The notes: a model not told the origin generated them from the sequence alone. Positions 43,601-52,049 are shown, numbered from the stretch's first letter. The stretch: DNA of 64,000 nucleotides from Cognataquiflexum rubidum (GCF_022538115.1 NZ_JAKZAL010000005.1:1-64000); one strand, 5' to 3'. Made by a program: numbers and translations.

Positions 43601-44051
43601 CAATATTGGATTTTTTGGCAGCAAGCTCTTGGTCTCTCAAAGTGGCTTTCACTACCAACTTTCCGTTTTCTTTAAATCTTCTTGCTGTTTCTTTGACAAC
43701 TGCAAAAGCGTCTACCAAGACCTTTTCCAAAACCACTTCCAAAGCTTCATCCCTGAATTTTTCGGTTTTTTCTATTTCGGTGAAAAGAGCGTCTTTCTCA
43801 TGCACTTTATCTGGCGCCATACCATTGATCTGCTCCCTAAAAGCGGCAATTTTATCATCAAAAGGCTTCAAGTCCGCATTGATGATGGCTTTGATTTCAC
43901 CTGTCTTTGCCCTTAGGGCCTCATCACTGAGACTTTGCAGCTTCTTAAAAGCCTCATTGATCAGGGGAACTTTAGGACTCAATTCCTTTACATCTCTATC
44001 TGACTTCGTCCCGAAAACTTTTGCCAGTCCTTTGGCTATAAAATCTAACAT
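40671..44051 (-). CDS. secA: Protein translocase ATPase SecA
   Basis: The 1126-residue protein has Walker A ATGEGKT (196-202), MIDEVDSVLIDDARTP, ERHESRRVDRQLRGRSGRQ (helicase motif VI), and TGTAETEAGEFW. It is about 220 residues longer than E. coli SecA, as in other Bacteroidota. The C-terminus (VSVQYPDGKVMKDVKFKSVE..) ends without the CxCxSGxxxxxCH zinc site that E. coli SecA uses to bind SecB. It powers export of unfolded proteins through SecYEG. Confidence 0.97.
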   Translation of the reverse strand: MLDFIAKGLAKVFGTKSDRDVKELSPKVPLINEAFKKLQSLSDEALRAKTGEIKAIINADLKPFDDKIAAFREQINGMAPDKVHEKDALFTEIEKTEKFRDEALEVVLEKVLVDAFAVVKETARRFKENGKLVVKATLRDQELAAKKSNIEIQGEDAIWHNKWMAAGTEVVWDMVHYDVQLIGGMVLHKGKIAEMATGEGKTLVSTLPAYLNALSGRGVHIVTVNDYLAKRDSEWNAPLFEFHGLSVDCIDKYQPNSEGRKRAYASDIVYGTNNEFGFDYLRDNMAREAGDLVQGKHHYAMIDEVDSVLIDDARTPLIISGPVPRGDEHEFMEMKPRVATLVDEQRKLVQGFLNQAKKFIQEGNEKEAGLPLFRAYRGMPKYKPLIKFLSEPGIRVILQKTENYYLQDNKRMMPEADQPLLFTIEEKTNGIELTDNGIEVITQKNENPTFFILPDIGMEIAEMEKNPDIDDKEKLIRKEELIKDYGVKAQRIHTVNQLLKAYCMFEKDTEYILVDGKVKIVDEQTGRVMEGRRYSDGLHQAIEAKENVKVEDATQTYATITLQNYFRMYHKLAGMTGTAETEAGEFWTIYKLDVVVIPTNRNIIREDREDKVYKTVREKFNAVADEIVELTKAGRPVLVGTTSVEISEVLSRMLTIRKIQHQVLNAKQHAREADIVAEAGKPGTVTIATNMAGRGTDIKLTPESRKAGGLAIVGTERHESRRVDRQLRGRSGRQGDVGSSQFFVSLEDNLMRMFGSDRIAKLMDRMGLEEGEVIQHSMITKSIERAQRKVEENNFGVRKRLLEYDDVMNSQREVVYKRRRNALKGERLELDILNVMYDVCFDIIQMGKSTEDADNLRMNIFSSLGIDHPFSVEDLKSKETGVLTQQLFNAAYQHYVGKNESITNKALPVLRDVYTNRGATVKEIMVPISDGFKQIGVLVNLESVVKNEGRDLIRNIEKNVTLAIIDQNWKEHLRDMDDLKQSVQNAVYEQKDPLLIYKFEAFEMFKRFVGKLNEDTISFIAKADLPAQDPNQVRAAQAPRREENQVKASKEEVGSSLNPGGGRQAAAAVANRTAPPQIVAPRKSDKVYGRNDKVSVQYPDGKVMKDVKFKSVEQDVNSGKCVVIEH

Positions 44052-44200
44052 ATGGTATTTTGTATCTAATAGGGGGTAAAATTACTTCGTTTTTCTTAAT
44101 TATAGTAATCAGTGTCAATATATGAGACTTGGGAAATGGATATAAAAGCAGCAACCTTTATTTTTTATATTTCCCAAAATCAAGATGTCACTGCCACGAT

Positions 44201-44974
44201 CTAAATTTCAATCCTTCCTTCAAACACCTTTTCAGCCGGACCTATCAGCCAAATATCCTGAAAACTGCCGTCTGCACTTTCGGTAAACCTGACCTTGAGA
44301 TTTCCTCCCGGCGTTTGGATCTTGACTTCATGGAGCTGATGCTGGTAACCATAGACCAATGCACAAGCTGTAACGCCTGTCCCGCATGAAAGGGTCTCGT
44401 TTTCCACCCCTCTTTCATAAGTCCTGACATGGATTTCGTCCTTAGCAATAGGAGTGACAAAATTCACATTGGTGCCCTTTGGTGCATATACACTGCTGTA
44501 GCGTATTTCTTTTCCTTCTTCAAAAACCGGATAATCGGAGACATTTTCCACAAATTTCACATGGTGGGGTGAGCCTGTGTTGACAAAATAATCCTGACCG
44601 GCATTGGCTAGGCTCAGAACAGGACGCATTTCCAATTCAATCCAGTCCCCCACGACTAACGCCTGATGTTCCCCATCGATGGCGAGAAAATTGGTTTTTT
44701 GGTCAATGATTCCCAAAAACTTTGCAAATGCCACGGCACACCTCGCACCGTTTCCGCACATACTTTGAGAGCCGTCAGCATTGAAATACACCATTTCGAA
44801 ATCATGATCTTCGACATCCCTGATGAGGATCAATCCGTCAGCCCCAATCCCGAATTTGCGGTCGCAGAGTCTTTGGATCAAAGAAAGATCCCTGTCAGGA
44901 AAAATGTCAGCCCGGTCATCGATCATCACAAAATCGTTGCCTGTTCCCTGATATTTATAAAACGAAATTTCCAT
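44201..44974 (-). CDS. dapF: Diaminopimelate epimerase
   Basis: From the ATG at 44974 the enzyme has 257 residues, starting MEISFYKYQGTGNDFVMIDD as DapF does. An alternative start at 44980 adds Met-Ala. The two catalytic cysteines sit in QSMCGNGARC and ETLSCGTGVTAC. It converts LL- to meso-diaminopimelate for lysine and peptidoglycan synthesis. The ORF could extend to 45025, but that adds residues unlike the family. Single gene. Confidence 0.94.
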   Translation of the reverse strand: MEISFYKYQGTGNDFVMIDDRADIFPDRDLSLIQRLCDRKFGIGADGLILIRDVEDHDFEMVYFNADGSQSMCGNGARCAVAFAKFLGIIDQKTNFLAIDGEHQALVVGDWIELEMRPVLSLANAGQDYFVNTGSPHHVKFVENVSDYPVFEEGKEIRYSSVYAPKGTNVNFVTPIAKDEIHVRTYERGVENETLSCGTGVTACALVYGYQHQLHEVKIQTPGGNLKVRFTESADGSFQDIWLIGPAEKVFEGRIEI

Positions 44975-45166
44975 AGCCATTACCCTTCCTTGGAAGTTTT
45001 TGGTTGTTTTCAAAAACCAAACCAAGATATTTTGGTTTTACAAACATAACCATCTTGTCACAAAATCAGACTTATTGTCTGCTTTTAGGTTTCATTATGT
45101 GGTTGAATTGGTTAACTTGTTGGTCGATTCAAATTTGAAAATCCATTTAAAAGGAAATAAATCTCT

Positions 45167-45949
45167 ATGAAAAAGATGACTTACAATGTTTCAAGAAGAA
45201 CTTTTATAAGCCATAGCTCCAAAGCCACTTTCGCCCTGGGAATCGGGAGCACATTGATTGGCTCTGCATTTTTGACCGCATGCGGCGGAGAAGGTGAAGA
45301 AAAAGAAGAGGCATCTGTCCTGCTCAGCACGGGTTTTGAACAAACTCCATTAGGATATGACTATGCTGCACTTGAACCACATATCGATGCCATGACCATG
45401 GAAATCCACTACACCAAACATGCCGCTGCTTATGCCAAAAACCTTGGTGAAGCCGCTTCAGAGGAAAGTGTGGATGTTAGCAAACCCCTTGAGGAAGTAA
45501 TGATGAATATTTCTAAATATTCAACAAAAATGAGAAACAACGGTGGCGGGCATTATAACCACGAGCTTTATTGGAAACTCATGTCTCCGACAGGTGGAGG
45601 AGAACCGGGTGGCGATTTGTCTGAGGCCATCAACGGTGCTTTCGGAAGTTTTGCAGATTTCAAAACCAAATTTGAAGATGCAGGTAAGAGCAGATTCGGT
45701 TCAGGATGGGCATGGTTGGTTTTGGACAAAAACAACCTGCTTCAGATAGGAAGTACTCCAAATCAGGACAATCCACTCATGGACGTATCAGAGTTTCAGG
45801 GAATTCCTTTGGTAGGAGTGGATGTATGGGAGCATGCTTATTACCTCAATTATCAAAACAGAAGGCCTGACTACCTGACTGCATTTTGGAATGTGATTGA
45901 CTGGAAAGCTGTCGGCGACCGTTACAACACAATCGTGAAAGGAGCTTAA
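45167..45949 (+). CDS. Exported Fe/Mn superoxide dismutase with Tat-type lipoprotein signal
   Basis: The 260-residue protein has an N-terminal extension with a twin-arginine motif (VSRRTFISHSS) and a lipobox LTAC (Cys about residue 39), then the SOD fold: IHYTKHAAAYAKNLG (first metal His), GGGHYNHELYW (second His), and DVWEHAYYLNYQ (Asp and His ligands). All four metal ligands are present. The second His of the usual KHHxxY stretch is Ala. A Tat-exported, lipid-anchored SOD would detoxify superoxide in the periplasm or at the outer membrane. Single gene with a good downstream terminator. Confidence 0.92.
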   Translation: MKKMTYNVSRRTFISHSSKATFALGIGSTLIGSAFLTACGGEGEEKEEASVLLSTGFEQTPLGYDYAALEPHIDAMTMEIHYTKHAAAYAKNLGEAASEESVDVSKPLEEVMMNISKYSTKMRNNGGGHYNHELYWKLMSPTGGGEPGGDLSEAINGAFGSFADFKTKFEDAGKSRFGSGWAWLVLDKNNLLQIGSTPNQDNPLMDVSEFQGIPLVGVDVWEHAYYLNYQNRRPDYLTAFWNVIDWKAVGDRYNTIVKGA

Positions 45950-45973
45950 GAATATATCCACATTTTATATAGG

Positions 45974-46001
45974 AAACGGGGTTTTACGGCTCCGTTTTTT
46001 T
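45974..46001 (+). terminator. Terminator after the SOD gene
   Basis: AAACGG (45974-45979) pairs with CCGTTT (45992-45997) with extra GG/CT pairing inside, followed by a T-run. Confidence 0.75.
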
Positions 46002-46037
46002 ATTTTGCGCCTTTCAAATCAAATCAAAAACACCATT

Positions 46038-46502
46038 ATGCAAGATCCCAAAAGCCTCACTTCTGTAGCAGCTTTCCATCAGACATTCAAACACCCGATT
46101 TTGCCTGAGCCACAAATTCCCGATGCCAAGCGCTGTCAGTTGCGGGTTTCTCTTATTGCCGAGGAATTGAAAGAACTTGAAGAAGGCATCAAAAACCGGG
46201 ACATCGTAGAAATAGCAGATGCACTTTGTGACATCCAATATGTGTTGTCAGGAGCTATTTTGGAATTTGGATTGGCTGATAAATTCAAGGATTTGTTTGA
46301 TGAAGTCCAGCGGTCCAATATGAGCAAGGCATGCAAAACAGTAACTGAGGCTGAGCAAACCGTAACCCACTATCAAAGTCAAGGTGTGGATTGTCACTAC
46401 GAAAAAGAGGGGGAACTTTTCCTAGTCTACAGGAAGGAAGACAGAAAAACCCTGAAATCAATCAATTATTCGCCCGCAGATCTAAAAGGAATTATTGGCT
46501 AG
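46038..46502 (+). CDS. MazG-like nucleoside triphosphate pyrophosphohydrolase
   Basis: The 154-residue protein has the all-alpha NTP-PPase motif LIAEELKELEEGIKNRDIVE with a following IADALCDIQYVLSGA, in which the EExxxxEE and the distal Asp bind Mg2+. It probably hydrolyses a (d)NTP to NMP plus pyrophosphate, a housekeeping-cleaning role. The ATG at 46038 is preferred over a TTG at 46005, which lies next to the terminator of the SOD gene. Substrate not predictable. Confidence 0.88.
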   Translation: MQDPKSLTSVAAFHQTFKHPILPEPQIPDAKRCQLRVSLIAEELKELEEGIKNRDIVEIADALCDIQYVLSGAILEFGLADKFKDLFDEVQRSNMSKACKTVTEAEQTVTHYQSQGVDCHYEKEGELFLVYRKEDRKTLKSINYSPADLKGIIG

Positions 46503-46650
46503 GTTTTTGGGCATCAAAAGTTAATTCTCCTTAATTTCCTAAAACAATCTGTTAAATATTCGGAAATGCGGCCAAGTTTGGCGTACTTGGAACAGATTAA
46601 ATTTATTTTTCCTGCACTCAGCTGTTGAAATTAATTTATCACCCATATAC

Positions 46651-46692
46651 AGCTCTACTAGTTATCAAAAACATTTACAAGCTCTACTAGTT
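46651..46692. repeat. 13-bp direct repeats upstream of the desaturase gene
   Basis: AGCTCTACTAGTT occurs exactly at 46651-46663 and 46680-46692 (29 bp apart, close to three helical turns). The pair ends 36 bp before the desaturase start. The embedded ACTAGT is palindromic. An upstream CCAAG-N9-CTTGG inverted repeat is at 46572-46590. The pair could be a binding site for a regulator of lipid desaturation. Confidence 0.65.
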
Positions 46693-46728
46693 GATGATAA
46701 CAATTAACCAAAAGATTAAAATTAAATT

Positions 46729-47847
46729 ATGAATACATCCCTTAAGTTTCTTGATTCAGGAAACTCCCAGTTTTTTGTCACAGTCAAAAAACGTGTAGAC
46801 GACTATTTCAAAGAAAACAATATTACAAAGTACGCCAATACGGCGATGGTTATCAAAACCATTTTCTATCTAACTTCCTTTGTAGGGCTTTATTTCCTGA
46901 TTTTGTTCGAAGTTTTCCCGACGATAGTATCGTTGTTTTTGGCAATTGCCTTAGGAATGAACATGGCTTTCATTGGATTCAATGTATGTCATGATGCCCT
47001 CCACGGTTCGTATTCCAAGAATCCTCTTGTCAATAAATCTCTCGGGTTCCTCTTTAATATTATCGGAGCTAATGTGTACGTCTGGAAAATTACACATAAC
47101 AAAGTCCACCATACTTATACCAATATTATTGGTCATGATGGTGACCTCGATGTAGCTCCTGGATTGGTTAGGGTTTCTCCTGAAGAACCCCTGAAAGCCA
47201 TCCACAAATACCAACATATATATGCTTTTGCATTGTACTCCCTTGCTTCTTTGTCTTGGTTTTTCAGAAAAGACTATGTGAAATTTTTCCAGAAAAAAAT
47301 AGGATCACACGTCAATAAGCATCCTAAAATTGAATATTTCAACCTGTTCTTTTATAAGTTAGTCTATTACTCTTTGTTCATCATCATTCCTTTGGTAGTG
47401 ATGGACATCACATGGTGGCAATTTATGATAGGCTTTTTGGCAATGAATTTTGCAGAAGGTCTTGTTCTAGCCTTGGTATTCCAATTGGCTCACTTGGTAG
47501 AAGATACCGAGATGCCAAATCCCCAAGGTGCTGAAAACATTGAAGAAACTTGGGCAGCCCACCAAATGAGGACTACGGCTAATTTTGCGAGAAACAATTC
47601 TGTGGTAAATTTCTTTTGCGGTGGATTGAATCTACAGGTAGAACACCATCTATTCCCCAATATCTGTCATATCCATTATGTCGAGATTTCTGAAATTGTG
47701 AAGCAAACAGCTGAGGATTTTGATTTACCTTATAATGAAAATGCCACCTTTGGCTCTGCGCTCAAATCTCACTATGATTTCTTAAAAGCAGCCGGAAGGC
47801 CTTCGGAAAAAGAAGTCGTTTCGGAAGAAATTGAGGTAATGGCTTAG
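46729..47847 (+). CDS. Acyl-lipid/acyl-CoA fatty acid desaturase
   Basis: The 372-residue membrane protein has the three His boxes HDALH, HNKVHHTYTN and QVEHHLFPNICHIHY, as in front-end or linoleoyl-CoA-type desaturases, with several hydrophobic segments (about 45-90 and 210-250). It introduces a double bond into acyl chains at the inner membrane with electrons from a ferredoxin or cytochrome partner encoded elsewhere. Single gene with a strong terminator. Direct repeats lie in its upstream region. Confidence 0.92.
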   Translation: MNTSLKFLDSGNSQFFVTVKKRVDDYFKENNITKYANTAMVIKTIFYLTSFVGLYFLILFEVFPTIVSLFLAIALGMNMAFIGFNVCHDALHGSYSKNPLVNKSLGFLFNIIGANVYVWKITHNKVHHTYTNIIGHDGDLDVAPGLVRVSPEEPLKAIHKYQHIYAFALYSLASLSWFFRKDYVKFFQKKIGSHVNKHPKIEYFNLFFYKLVYYSLFIIIPLVVMDITWWQFMIGFLAMNFAEGLVLALVFQLAHLVEDTEMPNPQGAENIEETWAAHQMRTTANFARNNSVVNFFCGGLNLQVEHHLFPNICHIHYVEISEIVKQTAEDFDLPYNENATFGSALKSHYDFLKAAGRPSEKEVVSEEIEVMA

Positions 47848-47876
47848 AATTGAAATTCTAATTTGAACCCATAAAA

Positions 47877-47909
47877 AATCCCGGTCAGGTACTCCTGACC
47901 GGGATTTTT
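47877..47909 (+). terminator. Intrinsic terminator after the desaturase gene
   Basis: AATCCCGGTCAGG (47877-47889) pairs perfectly with CCTGACCGGGATT (47894-47906), followed by Ts. Confidence 0.92.
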
Positions 47910-47930
47910 GTTTTACGAAGGAAAGTTGGA

Positions 47931-48020
47931 TCAACCAAAGTTCTTCATCGCATGATGGGCAGCCCGATCTTCAAAAGCCATTGAAGTCAAAAGAGGAGTT
48001 GCGATATACTGAAGCTTGCT
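47931..48020 (-). pseudogene. C-terminal remnant of a GMC oxidoreductase
   Basis: Read on the minus strand this gives MAFEDRAAHHAMKNFG then stop, preceded in frame by LQYIATPLLTS. It matches the end of the intact GMC oxidoreductase at 49159 (..MAFAARAAHHAMKLPSI), and the DNA is similar (TTCATCGCATGATGGGCAGC shared). An in-frame stop upstream cuts off anything longer. It is a decayed scrap of a second GMC gene. Confidence 0.8.
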
Positions 48021-48342
48021 GATGGATCTTCAAGAAAACATCTGAAAAAGCCAATAATCCTACCTCATCCCATTAGCCAAAGAATGCCTGAGGGCAATAA
48101 AAGAAGGCTCTTAATTAATGGAGTGTTTTGGTCGAAACGAATATAAATTCTTAGTATGCCATTTTGCATTGAAGATAATTCTCTCATATCTAACCAAACA
48201 GAAATAATATATCAGCTTTTAGAGATTTCTCACATAAATATTTTAGTTAATTGAAATCTTTTTTTATGTTAAATCCGTTCGATTGAGTATTCATTTCCAG
48301 GACTTATTCTATGAAAATAATTCTCATTTAAACCTGAAATTT
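48021..48342. other. Non-coding gap
   Basis: AT-rich sequence without a credible gene, between the GMC remnant and the outer-membrane protein gene. The first bases may belong to the decayed GMC gene, but similarity fades after about 48020. It should contain the promoter of the 48343 gene. No clear motif was identified. Confidence 0.6.
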
Positions 48343-49173
48343 ATGAAAAACAGACTTATTTTTCTCATTTCTTTTCTGATGCTTTTAGTTTTGGCTCCTA
48401 CTATATCTCAGGCACAGTTTGAGGTTGGATTTGGATACCTTAACTCTACCCCTCGCGGTCCGATGAGTAATTATATCAATCGTGCAGGGCATGGTGTGTC
48501 GACAGATGTTGCTTACCGCATTCCTAGAACCAACCTCAGTATAGGGGTTCAATTTGCTGCTTCAGGCTATGGCTACGAAAAGCGTGAAGAAAGATACCGC
48601 TTCAATAATGGATACGAAGGAAATGTCAACGTAGAGATATATAATATTTTTAGCAACAACAGTGCTTACCTAAAGTATGACATTTTAAACAACGTATTCG
48701 TACAGCCTTACCTGTTTTTTGGGGGTGGGTTTAGCTATATCTCCACCGATTTGTCAATTATTGATCCGAGAGAAGAATTTACTTCAGATTGCCCAAAACC
48801 CTTAGAATCCTCGACATTAGTCAGTGATAGGACTTCCTATCTTCTCCTAGGTGGTGGGTTCAGGTTTGATTTAAGCTATCCATTCAAATCATTAGAAAGA
48901 CGAAAACTCCTCTTTGACATCCGGCTTAACCATTTGAATGGTGGGGAAGTAAGGTACATGAGTTTGGATGAACCTACCATCAGCAACACGACTGTCAGGG
49001 GAGAAAATGTGTCTTTTGATTTCGCAAGTGCTGCTCAGCCTGACATTATTCATGAATATCATGCAGGCTCTTCCTACCGGACACGAATGCAATTTATCAC
49101 AGTCAATGCCGGGTTATTTTATGTTTTTGGAAATAAGAAAGGGAATAGATCTCGCATTTTAGATACTTGGTAA
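48343..49173 (+). CDS. Exported outer-membrane beta-barrel-like protein
   Basis: From the ATG at 48343 the 276-residue protein has a signal peptide (about 1-24, ending SQA) and alternating hydrophobic/polar strands with Gly and aromatic residues (FEVGFGYLNSTPRGPMSNY, LFFGGGFSYISTD, LLLGGGFRFDLSYPF). The pattern suggests an 8-12-strand barrel of the outer-membrane type. An earlier in-frame codon at 48283 would precede a non-signal-like segment. Its last 15 bp overlap the convergent GMC gene. Function unknown. Confidence 0.78.
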   Translation: MKNRLIFLISFLMLLVLAPTISQAQFEVGFGYLNSTPRGPMSNYINRAGHGVSTDVAYRIPRTNLSIGVQFAASGYGYEKREERYRFNNGYEGNVNVEIYNIFSNNSAYLKYDILNNVFVQPYLFFGGGFSYISTDLSIIDPREEFTSDCPKPLESSTLVSDRTSYLLLGGGFRFDLSYPFKSLERRKLLFDIRLNHLNGGEVRYMSLDEPTISNTTVRGENVSFDFASAAQPDIIHEYHAGSSYRTRMQFITVNAGLFYVFGNKKGNRSRILDTW

Positions 49174-50868
49174 TTTCATCGCATGATGGGCAGCCCGCGC
49201 TGCAAAAGCCATATATGTCAATGATGGATTTTGTGTAGACGTGGAGGTCATAGAGGCGCCGTCGGTCACATAGACATTGGGAACGGCATGGAGTTGATGG
49301 TTGCCATTGAGCAAAGAAGTCTTTGGATCTTTTCCCATCCTTACGCCGCCCATCTCGTGGATATCCAATCCCGGGGCACGCTTGTCGTCACGGGTTTTAA
49401 TATTGGTGAAGCCTGCTTTTTCAAACATCTCTGTCATCTGTTCCAAATAATCCTTGATCATTTTCTCATCGTTGTCATCGTAATCAACATTGATTTTCAA
49501 CTGAGGCATGCCAAAAGGGTCTTTTGAATTTGGATCCAAGGCCACGTAGTTGCTCTCCTTCGGAATGGTTTCTCCCATCATATGTGACCCGACATTCCAA
49601 GGTCCGTATTTATCTGGATTGAGCAGGTTCTCTTTCAGTTCCATGCCGATACTGTTTTGGTCAGCATAAGATCCCCTATTGGCTCCGAATCCGGCTGCAT
49701 AACCACGCAAGAAATCGGTCTCCTGTGTTTTGAGATTTCTGAATCGTGGAAAATACCCTGAAGTTGGTCTTCCGCCTTGGGTTGTATATTCCAAGTGACC
49801 TTCATATTGGGCGGAGATTCCTGCGCGATAATTATGGAAAGCGACATATTTACCCAACAGACCGCTGTCGTTGCCAAGTCCGTTTGGAAAACGGGTCGAA
49901 GTAGAATTCAGCAGGATCAGGTTCGTATTCAATGCCGCCGCATTGACAAAAATGACATCGGCAAAATATTCCTCCATTTCTTTGGTATGGGCATCGATGA
50001 CCCTGACACCTGTTGCCTTACCTTTTTCTTCATCATATATGATGGAATGTACTACCGCATCAGTCCGCAAAGTCATATTTCCGGTCTTTTCAGCCCAAGG
50101 GATGGTGGATGAATTGGCCGAGAAATAGCCTCCAAAAGGACAGCCTCTTTGGCAGAGATTTCTGCTTTGACATTTGGCCCTTCCTTGTTGGGCGTAATAA
50201 TCAAAATTACCTGTGATGTGGGCACAGCGAGCCAAAATCATGTGGCGCTCATCTCCATAATGCTCCTTAAGTTTGCCTTGAAAATATTCCTCGACAACGT
50301 TCAATGGAAAACCCGGCAAAAATTCACCATCGGGTAAACTTGCCAATCCGTCTTTGTTGCCCGAAACACCCGCAAATTTTTCAACATGGCTGTACCAAGG
50401 TGCGATGTCCTTGTACCTGATCGGCCAGTCTACAGCAAAACCGTCTCTTGCAGGACCTTCAAAATCAAAATCCGACCATCTTTGGACCTGTCTTGCCCAA
50501 AGCAAAGACTTGCCTCCGACCTGATATCCACGGATCCAGTCAAAAGGCTTCTCCTGCACATACGGATGCTCATTGTCTTTGACAAAAAAATGCGCTGCAT
50601 CTTCTCGGAAAGCATAACAGCGGCTGACGATCGGGTTTTCTTTTTGAATTTCTTGGGTGAGCTGTCCCCGGTGTTCAAACTCGTAGGGAAGCATGTTTGT
50701 AGTAGGATAATCTTTGAGGTGTTTGACATCGCGGCCTCTTTCTATCACCAGAGTTTTGACACCGTGCTCGGTAAGTTCCTTTGCTGCCCAACTCCCTGAT
50801 AAGCCAGAGCCAATGACAATAGCCTGGAAAGTTCTTTCTTTTACTGCGTCTATATTGAGATTAGCCAT
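49159..50868 (-). CDS. GMC-family oxidoreductase (large subunit of a dehydrogenase)
   Basis: The 569-residue flavoprotein has the FAD dinucleotide motif VIGSGLSGSWAAKEL (about 18-32), GGKSLLWARQVQRW, the Cys-rich stretch CQSRNLCQRGCPFGGY, and the active-site region HEMGGVRMG with the C-terminal QNPSLTYMAF. It belongs to the GMC branch with gluconate- and sorbose-dehydrogenase-like enzymes. Its start overlaps the subunit-3 gene by 8 bp. Subunit 3 carries a Tat signal and the GMC chain lacks one, so it is probably exported as a complex. The sugar substrate is unknown. Confidence 0.92.
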   Translation of the reverse strand: MANLNIDAVKERTFQAIVIGSGLSGSWAAKELTEHGVKTLVIERGRDVKHLKDYPTTNMLPYEFEHRGQLTQEIQKENPIVSRCYAFREDAAHFFVKDNEHPYVQEKPFDWIRGYQVGGKSLLWARQVQRWSDFDFEGPARDGFAVDWPIRYKDIAPWYSHVEKFAGVSGNKDGLASLPDGEFLPGFPLNVVEEYFQGKLKEHYGDERHMILARCAHITGNFDYYAQQGRAKCQSRNLCQRGCPFGGYFSANSSTIPWAEKTGNMTLRTDAVVHSIIYDEEKGKATGVRVIDAHTKEMEEYFADVIFVNAAALNTNLILLNSTSTRFPNGLGNDSGLLGKYVAFHNYRAGISAQYEGHLEYTTQGGRPTSGYFPRFRNLKTQETDFLRGYAAGFGANRGSYADQNSIGMELKENLLNPDKYGPWNVGSHMMGETIPKESNYVALDPNSKDPFGMPQLKINVDYDDNDEKMIKDYLEQMTEMFEKAGFTNIKTRDDKRAPGLDIHEMGGVRMGKDPKTSLLNGNHQLHAVPNVYVTDGASMTSTSTQNPSLTYMAFAARAAHHAMKLPSI

Positions 50869-51436
50869 TGATTCTTTCGGGTTTGAGGTCTGAGATTAAT
50901 ACTGCTCCCTGGTAATCCCCAGGAATCAGGGAATAGGGTTTTACTTGGGTTTGGATGTATTCTGACATCATAAATCCCTGTATGGTAAAGCGCTTTGCCA
51001 TTCCGGTAAACTCTTTGGTGGCTTTCTGAGGATCTTCAGGTTTGGTATTTTCGGGCAATTCTATTGCCAAAGCAGCTTTCACCACAGCTTCACGGCCCGC
51101 TTGATTCAATTTTGAAAAGGCACTTCCGCCGCTGTTTTTGCTGAAATCTTCAAATCCCTGCAGTCCCTGCATAAAGGATTTCTGACCTTCTGTATCAATG
51201 CAATCATTGACCATGACAAGGATAAAATCCTGCACTTCTATGTCTGCAGCACTTTTGATGCTTCCTGCCGGGATGATAGTTCCGGCAATATCTTTCAATA
51301 ACTGTTGGAGGGAAGGGGTAATTTGGAGATTTTGGTAGGCGGCGAGGATGTCTTCCTTGGAGAAATCACAGGATGGCACCAACACCAAACCACCGGTAAT
51401 CAAGGCAAGGCTCCGGAGGGCGTCTCTTCTTTTCAT
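50861..51436 (-). CDS. Gluconate 2-dehydrogenase subunit-3-family protein
   Basis: The 191-residue protein starts with a twin-arginine signal (KRRDALRSLALITGGLVLVP) ending in a lipobox-like PSC, followed by a helical domain (DFILVMVNDCIDTEGQKSFM, GMAKRFTIQGFMMSEY) typical of subunit 3 of periplasmic sugar-acid dehydrogenases. It directly precedes and overlaps the GMC gene. It probably carries the GMC subunit through Tat and anchors it in the periplasm. The cytochrome c partner seen in some systems is not adjacent. Confidence 0.92.
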   Translation of the reverse strand: MKRRDALRSLALITGGLVLVPSCDFSKEDILAAYQNLQITPSLQQLLKDIAGTIIPAGSIKSAADIEVQDFILVMVNDCIDTEGQKSFMQGLQGFEDFSKNSGGSAFSKLNQAGREAVVKAALAIELPENTKPEDPQKATKEFTGMAKRFTIQGFMMSEYIQTQVKPYSLIPGDYQGAVLISDLKPERING

Positions 51437-51585
51437 GGTAAGGTCATTAGGGTTGTAAAATGAATCGGGGAATAAGGTAAAACGATTTAGGGAAATTTCA
51501 TAGCCGATTATTATAAAGTGATTATCAAACAGGTGGTAGAAAAGGATCAGACCAAATGCTTGGTAAAGTATCCTTTAAAAAAATT

Positions 51586-51957
51586 CTAATAATTATTGAC
51601 TACCCTTTTGATTTCAACTCTTGGTGTACCAAAATTTATCAATAAGCCAAAATTCATGTCGCAGGCTTTGAGGTAATTTAGTATTTGGGCCAGGTGGATG
51701 TCCTCCAATGCTTTGGTAGCTTTTAATTCCAAAATAATTTTATTTTCAACTAATAAATCTGCAAAATATTCTCCCACTACCTTATCCTCATAAAAGACCT
51801 CCAAGGGATATTGTTGCTTGACATTCAACCCACTTTTTGTCAATTCATAGGATAAGGCATTTTGATAAACTTTTTCCAAGAAACCATTTCCCAAGGTGTT
51901 TGAAACTTTGAAGGATTTTCCGATTATCTCCTTCGTGATTAAATTGATATCGTCCAT
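51586..51957 (-). CDS. GxxExxY protein (PD-(D/E)XK-like), copy 2
   Basis: The 123-residue protein has the family signature GNGFLEKVYQNAL and the nuclease-like core YFADLLVENKIILELKATKA (Asp, then Glu-x-Lys). It is a clear paralogue of 30723-31097 in design but differs at many positions, so it is not a recent duplicate. Its 5' side is followed within 93 bp by three tandem copies of a 137-140-bp inverted-repeat-ended element (52050-52493). No other gene shares its transcript. Confidence 0.9.
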   Translation of the reverse strand: MDDINLITKEIIGKSFKVSNTLGNGFLEKVYQNALSYELTKSGLNVKQQYPLEVFYEDKVVGEYFADLLVENKIILELKATKALEDIHLAQILNYLKACDMNFGLLINFGTPRVEIKRVVNNY

Positions 51958-52049
51958 TTTACCAAAATTTTTGTGAGATTAAAAATATCAAACAAATTCA
52001 AATTGATTATGAAATTAGTCGACTAATGTCGTTTATTGGAAAATATTTA

